Source of the DNA: Acetobacteraceae bacterium
GTDB taxonomy: Bacteria > Pseudomonadota > Alphaproteobacteria > Acetobacterales > Acetobacteraceae
Direction: 5' to 3'
Length of the DNA: 33,364 bases
NCBI GenBank assembly: GCA_027326105.1
Contig: DAHWFB010000114.1
Coordinates: 1-33,364 of the forward strand
Shown piece after piece: positions 1-7,198 of the stretch (its first letter is position 1; each line of letters starts with the position of its first letter). Below the pieces are notes generated by a model, which worked only from the letters and a program-made list of their open reading frames with translations, did not search any database and was not told where the DNA came from. Both the position numbers and the translations under genes were made by a program.

Positions 1-42
1 GGTTCGGATTCGTTTCTTGCCGTCCGTTTTTTCTGTAGGCCA

Positions 43-72
43 GCCCTATCCGGGACGAACCCCCGATAGGGC
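43..72. repeat. Strong inverted repeat just downstream of the DUF488 gene
   Basis: Positions 43-50 (GCCCTATC) pair perfectly with 65-72 (GATAGGGC). Three further G-C pairs (52-54 with 62-64) form across a one-base bulge, leaving a loop of about seven bases. The hairpin lies four bases beyond the stop codon of the leftward DUF488 gene. In that direction it is not followed by a T run (the run is on the wrong strand), so it is not a classical intrinsic terminator. It may protect the mRNA end or assist Rho-dependent ending. Confidence 0.5.
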
Positions 73-76
73 GGTT

Positions 77-559
77 TCACCGCCGCGCCGGTGCGCCCCG
101 AGAGCCCGACGGACCCGCCGCGGCGAGGTGGCGGACGGAAAATCCCCAGCGTTCGCCGAGCGCTTCGGCGATCAGCGTGCGGTGGCAATGGGTCGGGTCG
201 GCCTCCAGGCAGAGCAGGCAGACACCGCCCGGGCGGGCGAATTCGGCAAGCCCCGCGAGCGCCTCCTGCGCCGGGGCGGTGGCGAGATGGCGCAGGTAGA
301 TGCGGCGCATCTCCGCCGGGCGGCCCGCGCGCACCGCCTCCCGCCCCTCCTTCGGCGTGCCGAGCGCGGGAAGATGGAGATAGGCGATGCCCGCACCCTC
401 GAGAGCGGCGGAGAGCGCGCGCTTGGCGTAGCCGGGGCGGCGGGAATTGGCGAGCGCGCGGACATCGACGAGCCGGCGGATGCCGGCTTCGCGCAGGAGG
501 GCGAGAAAGTCGGGCGGAGGCAAGGCTTCGTAGCCGATGGTCGCGATCTCGGGTGGCAT
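77..559 (-). CDS. DUF488 family protein
   Basis: A 160-residue protein of the DUF488 family, whose biochemical role is not established. The N-terminus has the family opening TIGYE (residues 7-11). LVDVRA at 30-35 is followed by an SRRPG turn, and the conserved LCLEADPTHCHR segment lies at 116-127 with C117, E119, C125 and H126, a possible metal or redox site. I chose the ATG at 559 because the family motif begins six residues later. Upstream in-frame starts would add 12 to 24 arginine-rich residues without homology. It is divergent from the ene-reductase gene, with 150 bp between the two starts. No function beyond the family name can be supported. Confidence 0.85.
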   Translation of the reverse strand: MPPEIATIGYEALPPPDFLALLREAGIRRLVDVRALANSRRPGYAKRALSAALEGAGIAYLHLPALGTPKEGREAVRAGRPAEMRRIYLRHLATAPAQEALAGLAEFARPGGVCLLCLEADPTHCHRTLIAEALGERWGFSVRHLAAAGPSGSRGAPARR

Positions 560-668
560 GGGCCGAGTGTAGCCCGGACGGCGGGCGCGGGCCATTGCGC
601 CCTCTTTCGCAGCGCACCATATCCACGCCATCCGCGCCGGCGCTCCGCGTCGCGCGTTCGCGTTCCTC

Positions 669-694
669 CCAACGATCTCCGTCCTGCCAACGAT
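669..694. promoter_or_regulatory. Paired CCAACGAT direct repeat upstream of the ene-reductase
   Basis: CCAACGAT occurs at 669-676 and again at 687-694, 18 bp start to start, and ends 15 bp before the ATG at 710. The spacing puts both copies on roughly the same face of the helix. It could be an operator for the ene-reductase or the divergent DUF488 gene, but no regulator gene is adjacent. Confidence 0.25.
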
Positions 695-709
695 TCGCGA
701 GGTATTTTC

Positions 710-1831
710 ATGGGTTCCGATCTACCGGTTGCCGCGAGCGACCTGTTCCAGCCGGTGCGCGTGGGCGATCTCACCCTCGCCAACCGCATCGTCATGGCCC
801 CGCTCACTCGCGCCCGCGCCGGCCCCGGTGACGTGCCGGGGCCGCTGAATGCCACCTACTATCGCCAGCGCGCCTCCGCCGGGCTGATCATTTCCGAGGC
901 GACGCAGATTTCGCCCCAGGGCAAGGGCTACGCCTTCACCCCCGGCATCTACTCCGACGCGCAGGTGGAGGGGTGGAAGCTCGTCACCGCCGCGGTGCAC
1001 GCGGCGGGCGGGCACATCTTCGCCCAACTCTGGCACGTCGGCCGCATCTCCCACCCCGACCTACAGGAGAACGGGCGGCTTCCGGTGGCCCCGTCCGCGG
1101 TGCGGGCGAACGGGCAGGCCTTCACCGAGAGCGGCTTTCAGCCTTTCGTCACGCCGCGCGCGCTCGAGACCGAGGAGATTGCCGCGATCGTCGCCGATTA
1201 TGCCCATGCCAGCGTCTGCGCCAGGCGCGCCGGCTTCGACGGGGTGGAGATCCACGCCGCCAACGGCTACCTGATCGACCAGTTCCTGCGCGACGGGACC
1301 AACCTGCGCAGCGACCGCTACGGCGGCTCGATCGAGAACCGGGTACGCTTCGCGCTCGAAGTGGTGGCGGCGGTGACCGAGGTGTGGGGTCCGAGCCGCG
1401 TCGGTATCCGGCTCGCGCCGGTCTCGCCCGCGAACGACATCGCCGACAGCGACCCCTGGGGGCTGTTCTCCCACCTGGTCGGAGAGCTCAACCGGTTCGG
1501 GCTCGCCTATCTCCATTGCGTCGAAGGGCACACCACCGTCTCGCGCGCGGTGCCGGAGGGCTTCGACTTCGCGCGGCTGCGCGCGCTGTTCCGGGGGCTC
1601 TACATGGCCAACAACGGCTATACGCTCGATCTCGCGCTCGCGGCGCGGCGGCAAGGGCTCATCGATCTGATCTGCTTCGGCCGCCCCTTCCTCGCCAACC
1701 CCGACCTGGTCGCGCGGCTCGCCAACGGCTGGCCGCTCGCCGAGGCACCGCGGGCGACGTGGTACGGTGGCAGCGGCGCGGAGGGCTATACCGACTGGCC
1801 TGCCCACGCGGCCGACGCCGCCGCCGCGTGA
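710..1831 (+). CDS. Old Yellow Enzyme family FMN-dependent alkene reductase
   Basis: A 373-residue OYE-family flavoprotein (N-ethylmaleimide reductase/xenobiotic reductase type). The family reduces activated C=C bonds, nitro compounds or nitrate esters using NAD(P)H through FMN. It folds as one TIM barrel. MAPLTR at 29-34 carries the flavin-contacting Thr. HVGRISH is at 109-115. The active-site signature HAANGYLIDQFL at 182-193 gives H182, N185 and Y187, with the same spacing as the catalytic His/Asn/Tyr of yeast OYE1. It is followed by RYGGSIENR, and the phosphate-binding region FGRPFLANP is near 323-331. The ATG at 710 is preceded by a GCGAGG ribosome-binding site. An in-frame extension toward position 17 lacks homology and was discarded. 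The gene lies 121 bp upstream of pcaL on the same strand, so it may join the aromatic operon, but the true substrate is unknown. Confidence 0.93.
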   Translation: MGSDLPVAASDLFQPVRVGDLTLANRIVMAPLTRARAGPGDVPGPLNATYYRQRASAGLIISEATQISPQGKGYAFTPGIYSDAQVEGWKLVTAAVHAAGGHIFAQLWHVGRISHPDLQENGRLPVAPSAVRANGQAFTESGFQPFVTPRALETEEIAAIVADYAHASVCARRAGFDGVEIHAANGYLIDQFLRDGTNLRSDRYGGSIENRVRFALEVVAAVTEVWGPSRVGIRLAPVSPANDIADSDPWGLFSHLVGELNRFGLAYLHCVEGHTTVSRAVPEGFDFARLRALFRGLYMANNGYTLDLALAARRQGLIDLICFGRPFLANPDLVARLANGWPLAEAPRATWYGGSGAEGYTDWPAHAADAAAA

Positions 1832-1952
1832 ACCCCACCGCGGCGGAGCGCGGTGCCCGCGGCGAGGGTGGTGACCCCGAGGCCGGGCAGGGCGGCTTGA
1901 CCGGGGCCCGCAGGCAGGCGACGAATGGCGGCGGCGGGGAGGTGGCGACGGC

Positions 1953-3113
1953 GTGTTCCTTTCGCTCGACAGCGCGGACGGCGGTTTGGTGGTCCAGGTG
2001 CAGCTCTCCGGCCCGCCCGGGGCGCCGGCGCTACTGCTGCTGCACTCGCTCGGCACCACCCACGCGATCTGGGACGGGCCGGCGGAGCGGCTGGCGGGCG
2101 GCTTCCGGCTCATCCGCCCCGATCTGCGCGGGCACGGGCTGAGCGGCGTCACGCCGGGGCCGTATCGCATCGAATCGCTGGCCCGCGACCAGTTCGCCCT
2201 GCTCGACGCGCTCGGGGTCGGGGAGGTGATCGTCGCCGGGGTTTCGATCGGCGGCATGATCGCCCAGGCGATGGCGGCGACGGAGCCGGCGCGGGTGCGG
2301 GCGCTGGTGCTGTGCGCCACCGCGCTCGCCATCCCCGGGCGCGAGGCGTATCGCGAGCGCGCCGCCCTGGTCCGTGCCGAGGGGACGGCGCCGATCGAGG
2401 CGGCGACGCTGGCCCGCTGGGTGAGCGCCGCCGGGGGGGATTCACCCGCGGCGTCTGGTCTCGCGACCATGCTGCGCCGCACCGATCGCGAGGGCTACGC
2501 CGCCTCCGCCGAGGCGCTGGCCGCGGCCGATCTGACCGTTGCCACCTCCGCGCTGCGCCTGCCCACGCTGGTGCTGGTGGGCGAGGAGGATCTGGCGACC
2601 CCGCCCGAGGCCGCCCGCGCGCTCGCCGCCGCCATCCCCGGCGCCCGGCTGGAGACCGTTCCCCGTGCCGCGCACATCCCGACGATGGAGCAGCCGGAGG
2701 CGATCGCCGCGGCCATGCTCCGCTTCCTTGCCCCGGCCGGCGAGCGCTACGAGGCCGGGCTCGCGGTGCGCCGCGCCGTGCTCGGCGAGGCCCATGTCGC
2801 CCGCTCGCTCGCCGCCGCCACCGACTTCGACCGCGACTTCCAGCGCTTCATCACCGAGACCGCCTGGGGCGGGGTGTGGGCGCGCCCGGGGCTGGAGCGG
2901 CGCACCCGCAGCCTGCTGACACTGGCCATCCTCGCCGCACTGGGGCGCGAGGAGGAGTTCCGACTGCACCTGCGCGCCACCGCCAACACCGGGGCCAGCG
3001 CAGCGGAGATCGCCGAGGCGATGCTGCACGTCGCGGTCTATGCCGGCATCCCCGCGGCCAATGCGGCGATCCGCAGCGCCAAGGAAATCCTGCGGGAACG
3101 GGAGGAACCATGA
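1953..3113 (+). CDS. pcaL: 3-oxoadipate enol-lactonase / 4-carboxymuconolactone decarboxylase fusion (PcaL)
   Basis: A 386-residue fusion of PcaD and PcaC. Residues 1-260 are an alpha/beta-hydrolase with nucleophile elbow GVSIGG (Ser98), an acid residue around D213 and catalytic H241. They hydrolyse 3-oxoadipate enol-lactone. Residues 264-386 are a carboxymuconolactone decarboxylase domain, starting at the YEAGLAVRRAVLG segment and containing the LLTLAILAALGREEEFRLH core. It decarboxylates 4-carboxymuconolactone. Together these are two successive cytoplasmic steps of the protocatechuate branch of the beta-ketoadipate pathway. The start is GTG, with GGGGAGG 9-15 bases upstream. The stop overlaps the pcaH start as ATGA, implying translational coupling. 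Such fusions are known in several lineages. pcaB, needed between ring cleavage and this enzyme, is absent from the window. Confidence 0.92.
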   Translation: MFLSLDSADGGLVVQVQLSGPPGAPALLLLHSLGTTHAIWDGPAERLAGGFRLIRPDLRGHGLSGVTPGPYRIESLARDQFALLDALGVGEVIVAGVSIGGMIAQAMAATEPARVRALVLCATALAIPGREAYRERAALVRAEGTAPIEAATLARWVSAAGGDSPAASGLATMLRRTDREGYAASAEALAAADLTVATSALRLPTLVLVGEEDLATPPEAARALAAAIPGARLETVPRAAHIPTMEQPEAIAAAMLRFLAPAGERYEAGLAVRRAVLGEAHVARSLAAATDFDRDFQRFITETAWGGVWARPGLERRTRSLLTLAILAALGREEEFRLHLRATANTGASAAEIAEAMLHVAVYAGIPAANAAIRSAKEILREREEP

Positions 3114-3823
3114 GCACCGCCGACCGCGACACCACACCGTTCCGGCCCTATGCGCCGGGTACCCAGCCGCCCAACGACGCGCCCTCCTACCGCAGCACCG
3201 GCAAGCGCCACCCCGGGGCGGCGCTGGTCGCGCTGCCCCACACCGTGACCGAGCGCCAGGGGCCGCGCTTCGACCCGCGCCGCTTTCCGCCCCTGCTCGA
3301 CCTTTCCACCGCCTGCGGCGGCAAGGCGCTCGGCGAGCGCATCATCGTCTCCGGCCGGGTGACGGACGAGGACGGGCGCGCGGTGGCGCGCACCATGATC
3401 GAGATCTGGCAGGCCAACGCTTCCGGCCGCTACGACCACCCCGGCGACCAGCACGACGCGCCCCTCGACCCCGCCTTCCATGGCGCCGGCCGGGTGTTCA
3501 CCGACGACGAGGGCTGGTACCAGTTCACCACCATCAAGCCCGGGTCCTACCCCTGGCGTAACCACCACAACGCCTGGCGGCCGAACCACATCCACTACTC
3601 CTATTTCGGTCCCGGCTTCGCCACCCGGCTGATCACCCAGATGTATTTCCCCGGCGACCCGCTGCTCGAACTCGACCCGATCTTTCTCTCCATCCCCGAC
3701 CGGACGGCGCGGGAACGGCTGATCGCGCGCTTCGACCTCGAGACGACCGCCCCCGAGTGGGCGCTCGGCTACCGGTTCGACGTGGTGCTGCGCGGGCGCG
3801 GCGCCACCCCGATGGAGGGCTGA
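3110..3823 (+). CDS. pcaH: Protocatechuate 3,4-dioxygenase beta subunit
   Basis: A 237-residue beta (catalytic) subunit of the intradiol Fe(III) dioxygenase that opens protocatechuate to 3-carboxy-cis,cis-muconate. The four iron ligands are visible: Y108 (SGRYDHPG), Y147 (GSYPWR), H160 and H162 (NHIHYS). They align with Tyr408, Tyr447, His460 and His462 of the Pseudomonas enzyme, whose beta chain is numbered with an offset of 300. An N-terminal PcaH-type extension (residues 1-60) precedes the beta-sandwich. The ATG at 3110 overlaps the pcaL stop by four bases. The pcaG start follows three bases after this gene's stop, fitting co-translation of the two subunits. All catalytic residues are present, so the enzyme should be active. 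Confidence 0.96.
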   Translation: MSTADRDTTPFRPYAPGTQPPNDAPSYRSTGKRHPGAALVALPHTVTERQGPRFDPRRFPPLLDLSTACGGKALGERIIVSGRVTDEDGRAVARTMIEIWQANASGRYDHPGDQHDAPLDPAFHGAGRVFTDDEGWYQFTTIKPGSYPWRNHHNAWRPNHIHYSYFGPGFATRLITQMYFPGDPLLELDPIFLSIPDRTARERLIARFDLETTAPEWALGYRFDVVLRGRGATPMEG

Positions 3824-3826
3824 GCC

Positions 3827-4357
3827 ATGGCCGCAGCCACCGCGAGCCAGACCATCGGCCCCTACTGGCACCTGCTCGAAGACAAGAGCTGGGCCGATCT
3901 CACCCGCTTCGGCGCGGTGGGGGAGAGGATCGTCGTCGAAGGGCGGATGCGCGACGGGGACGACGCGCCGGTGACCGACGCCTGCGTGGAGATCTGGCAG
4001 ACCAGCCCGGAGGCGGAGGATTTCCCCGGCTTCGGCCGCTGCGCGACCGATGCCGAGGGCTGGTTCCGCTTCACCACCCTCAAGCCCGGCCCGGTCGGCG
4101 GCAACGGCAACGCGCTGCAGGCGCCGCACCTGGCGCTGACCATCTTCGCCCGCGGCATCATGATCGGGCTGCGCAGCCGCATCTATTTCGCGGGCGAGGC
4201 GCTGAACGCGACCGATCCGCTGCTCTGCGCCATCGAGGACGCCGAGCGGCGGGCGAGCCTGATCGCGGAGGCGACCGTGCCCGGGGTATGGCGGCGCGAC
4301 ATCCGCCTCCAGGGCGGCGTGGCCGGCGCGCCGGAAACCGTCTTTCTCGATCTCTGA
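3827..4357 (+). CDS. pcaG: Protocatechuate 3,4-dioxygenase alpha subunit
   Basis: A 176-residue alpha subunit that pairs with PcaH to form the dioxygenase protomer. It opens with the alpha-subunit hallmark SQTIGPYW (residues 7-14), followed by the intradiol dioxygenase core: VVEGRMRDGDDAPV, a VEIWQT strand and the GWFRFTTLKPG turn shared with PcaH. As usual for alpha subunits it lacks the full set of iron ligands and helps shape the substrate pocket. It starts three bases after the pcaH stop. Its size is slightly below the roughly 200 residues of well-studied alpha chains, and no internal deletion is evident. Confidence 0.94.
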   Translation: MAAATASQTIGPYWHLLEDKSWADLTRFGAVGERIVVEGRMRDGDDAPVTDACVEIWQTSPEAEDFPGFGRCATDAEGWFRFTTLKPGPVGGNGNALQAPHLALTIFARGIMIGLRSRIYFAGEALNATDPLLCAIEDAERRASLIAEATVPGVWRRDIRLQGGVAGAPETVFLDL

Positions 4358-4384
4358 CGAACTCCGACCAAGCGCGAGGCCACC

Positions 4385-5215
4385 ATGTCCGACCCCTGCA
4401 TCATCTCGGTCGCCATCACCGGCTCGGTGCCGCGCAAGAAGGACAATCCGGCGCTGCCGGTCAGCGTTGCCGAGCAAGTCGAATCGACGCACGAGGCGTT
4501 CGAGGCGGGGGCGGCGCTCGTGCACGTGCATGTGCGGGAGGCGAACGAGGCGCCCTCCTCCGACCCGGCGCTGTTCGCCGCGGTGCAGGAGGGCATCCGC
4601 CGGCACTGCCCGGGGATGATCATCCAGTTCTCCACCGGCGGGCGCGGGCGGGGGCTCGAGCAGCGCGGAAGCATGCTCCATCTCGAGCCCGACATGGCCT
4701 CGCTCGCCACCGGCTCGGTCAATTTCCCGACCATCGTCTATGAGAACCCGCCCGACTTCATCCGCTCGCTCGCGCGCACCATGCGCGAGCACCGCATCAA
4801 GCCGGAGATCGAGGTGTTCGACCTCGCCATGCTCTACAACACCGCCGGACTGGTGGAGGAAGGCCTGCTGGAGCCGCCGGTGCACGTGCAGTTCGTGTTC
4901 GGGGTGAAGCACGCGCTGCCAGCACGCCGCGAGATCCTGGAATTCGAGCTCGAGCAGATGCGCAAGGTGCTGCCAGGTGCGACCTGGACCGCCGCCGGCA
5001 TCGGCCGCCACCAGCTCGAAGTGAACGAATGGGCGCTGGCGCTGGGCGGGCACTGCCGCACCGGCCTCGAGGACAACGTGCGCTGGGACCGCACCACGCT
5101 GGCGCCGAGCAACGCGGCGCTGGTGCGGCGGGTGGCGGCGATGGCGGCGGCGGCGGGGCGCGGGGTGGCGAGCGCTGCCGAGGCGCGGGCGCTGTTGCAC
5201 CTGCGCGCCGCCTAG
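4385..5215 (+). CDS. Beta-keto acid cleavage enzyme (BKACE, DUF849)
   Basis: A 276-residue BKACE-family TIM-barrel enzyme. Family members, typified by 3-keto-5-aminohexanoate cleavage enzyme Kce, use Zn2+ to condense a beta-keto acid with acetyl-CoA and release acetoacetate plus a new acyl-CoA. Zn ligands are H47 and H49 in LVHVHVRE (45-52) and E229 in the GLEDN segment (227-231). FSTGGRGRG (82-90) and the TAAGIGRHQ loop (202-210) are other conserved parts. The gene lies between pcaG and quiC. A fitting substrate is 3-oxoadipate, which would give acetoacetate and succinyl-CoA directly and bypass the usual CoA-transferase (pcaIJ) and thiolase (pcaF), neither of which is in the window. The substrate is inferred from context; family membership is firm. 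Confidence 0.9.
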   Translation: MSDPCIISVAITGSVPRKKDNPALPVSVAEQVESTHEAFEAGAALVHVHVREANEAPSSDPALFAAVQEGIRRHCPGMIIQFSTGGRGRGLEQRGSMLHLEPDMASLATGSVNFPTIVYENPPDFIRSLARTMREHRIKPEIEVFDLAMLYNTAGLVEEGLLEPPVHVQFVFGVKHALPARREILEFELEQMRKVLPGATWTAAGIGRHQLEVNEWALALGGHCRTGLEDNVRWDRTTLAPSNAALVRRVAAMAAAAGRGVASAAEARALLHLRAA

Positions 5216-5224
5216 GGCGGGACC

Positions 5225-7114
5225 ATGTCGGACGCGCCCCACCGCCACCCCCGCGCCATCGCCACCGTCTCGCTCAGCGGCACCTTGCCGGAGAAGCTCG
5301 AGGCGGCGGCGGCAATCGGCTACGACGGGGTGGAGATCTTCGAGAACGACCTGCTCACCTTCGGCGGCTCGCCCGCCGATGTGCGGCGCATCGCCCAGGG
5401 GCTCGGGCTGGCCATCCTGCTGTTCCAGCCCTTCCGCGATTTCGAGGCGATGCCGGAAGCGCAGCGCGCCCGCAACCTCGACCGCGCCGAGCGCAAGTTC
5501 GATGTCATGGAGCAGCTCGGCACCGATCTCGTGCTGGTGTGCAGCAACCTCTCGGCGGCGGCGATCGACGACGAGGCGCGCGCCGCCGCCGACCTCGCCG
5601 CCATGGCGGAGCGGGCGGCCCGGCGCGGCCTGCGCGTCGGCTACGAGGCACTGGCGTGGGGCCGGCACGTGCGGCGCTGGCGCCAGGCCTGGCGCATCGT
5701 CGAGCGCGCCGCCCACCCCGCGCTCGGCCTCATCCTCGACAGTTTCCACACGCTCTCGCTCGACGACGAGATCGAAGGCATCGCGCAGGTGCCGGGCGAG
5801 CGCATCTTCTTCGTCCAGCTCGCCGACGCGCCCCGGCTCGCGATGGACGTGCTGGGCTGGAGCCGGCATTTCCGCAATTTCCCCGGCCAGGGGCAGCTTC
5901 CGGTGGCGGCATTCCTGCGCGCGGTGCTGGCCAGCGGCTATCGCGGCCCGCTGTCGCTCGAAATCTTCAACGACGAGTTCCGCGCCGCCCCGGTGCGCCA
6001 GACCGCGCACGACGGGCTGCGTTCGCTGATCTTCGCCGAGGCCGAGGCCGGCGGCGGCGAGCCGCTGCCGGCGGCGCCGCGCTTCGATGGGGTCGAGTTC
6101 CTCGAATTCGCGGTGGACGAAGAGGCGGGCGCGGAACTCGCGCACTTTCTCGGCGCGCTCGGCTTCCACCACGCCGGCCGGCACCGTTCGAAGGCGGTGG
6201 CGCTCTACCGCCAGGGGCGCATCAACCTCGTGCTCAACAGCGAGCCCGACAGCGCCGCATCCGAGCATTTCCAACTGCACGGGCCTTCGGTCTGTGCCAT
6301 CGCGCTGCGGGTCGACGATGCGCCGCGCGCGCTCGCACGGGCCGGCGCGCTCTTGTGCCCGGCGTGGGTCGAGCGGGTCGGCGCCGGCGAACGGCGCATT
6401 CCGGCGCTGCGCGCGCCCGACGGGACGCTGATCTATCTCGTCGCCCCCGCGCCCTCGGGGCGGACGATCTACGAGGACGATTTTCACCTGCTCGACCCGC
6501 CGGCTGTGGAGGCGGGGCTGGGCGCGATCGACCATATCGCCCAGGCGCTTCCCTACGGCAGGATGGACAGTTTCGTGCTCTTCCACCGCGCCGTGCTCGG
6601 GCTGGAAGCGGAGCCGGTGTTCGAGATCGCGGACCCCTACGGGCTGATCCGCAGCCGCGCCATGGTGAGCCGCGACGGGACGCTGCGCCTGCCGCTCAAC
6701 GTCTCCGAAAGCCGGGAGACCGCGACGGGGCGGTTTCTTTCCGCCTTCGCCGGGGCCGGCGTACACCATGTCGCCTTCGCGACCGCGGACATCGGCCGCA
6801 GTGTCGCGGCCCTCACCGCCGCGGGCGCGCCGATGTTGCCGATTCCCGCCAACTACTACGACGATCTCGCCGCCCGCTTCGATCTCGACGACCAACGGCT
6901 CGGCATGCTGCAGCGGCGCAACATCCTCTACGACCGCGACGAGGGCGGGGAGTTCTTCCAGGCCTACACGGGAAGTTTCCAGGACCGCTTCTTCTTCGAA
7001 ATCGTCGAACGCCGGGGCTACCGGCAGTTCGGCGCGGTCAACGCGGCGGTGCGCATGGCAGCACAAGCGCAGCACAACGGCGGGCGGCTCGCCGACCTCC
7101 TGGCCAGGCTGTAG
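5225..7114 (+). CDS. quiC: 3-dehydroshikimate dehydratase with C-terminal HPPD-like domain (QuiC/QsuB type)
   Basis: A 629-residue two-domain protein. Residues 1-280 form a xylose-isomerase-like TIM barrel that dehydrates 3-dehydroshikimate to protocatechuate. Likely metal ligands are E141 (YEALAWG), D172 (LDSFH), Q198 (VQLAD) and E246 (SLEIFND). Residues 285-629 resemble 4-hydroxyphenylpyruvate dioxygenase (a repeated vicinal-oxygen-chelate fold). The second half keeps a possible 2-His-1-Glu facial triad: H437 (IDHIAQ), H515 (VHHVAF) and E592 (FFEIVER). This arrangement matches bacterial QsuB/QuiC1 proteins, where only the dehydratase activity is well established. It supplies the substrate for PcaGH encoded upstream and appears to close the operon, starting nine bases after the BKACE stop. 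Confidence is high for the dehydratase and low for any second activity. Confidence 0.92.
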   Translation: MSDAPHRHPRAIATVSLSGTLPEKLEAAAAIGYDGVEIFENDLLTFGGSPADVRRIAQGLGLAILLFQPFRDFEAMPEAQRARNLDRAERKFDVMEQLGTDLVLVCSNLSAAAIDDEARAAADLAAMAERAARRGLRVGYEALAWGRHVRRWRQAWRIVERAAHPALGLILDSFHTLSLDDEIEGIAQVPGERIFFVQLADAPRLAMDVLGWSRHFRNFPGQGQLPVAAFLRAVLASGYRGPLSLEIFNDEFRAAPVRQTAHDGLRSLIFAEAEAGGGEPLPAAPRFDGVEFLEFAVDEEAGAELAHFLGALGFHHAGRHRSKAVALYRQGRINLVLNSEPDSAASEHFQLHGPSVCAIALRVDDAPRALARAGALLCPAWVERVGAGERRIPALRAPDGTLIYLVAPAPSGRTIYEDDFHLLDPPAVEAGLGAIDHIAQALPYGRMDSFVLFHRAVLGLEAEPVFEIADPYGLIRSRAMVSRDGTLRLPLNVSESRETATGRFLSAFAGAGVHHVAFATADIGRSVAALTAAGAPMLPIPANYYDDLAARFDLDDQRLGMLQRRNILYDRDEGGEFFQAYTGSFQDRFFFEIVERRGYRQFGAVNAAVRMAAQAQHNGGRLADLLARL

Positions 7115-7198
7115 CCGGGTCGTTCCTGCCAGGAGCCCCGACCGCGAGAGCCGCCGACCACCGCTCCTGCGGGCAGCGGGACCGGGTCCGCGGGGGGA

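Noticed and set aside
3038-7075. Very long open frame on the minus strand opposite the pca/quiC genes
   Set aside because: It is antisense to five genes with clear catalytic motifs. The translation is low-complexity Arg/Gly/Ala with no domain. Long antisense frames are expected at this GC content.
7115-7198. Terminator between quiC and chvG
   Set aside because: A weak CCGCT/AGCGG hairpin (7161-7179) exists, but no T run follows on either strand.
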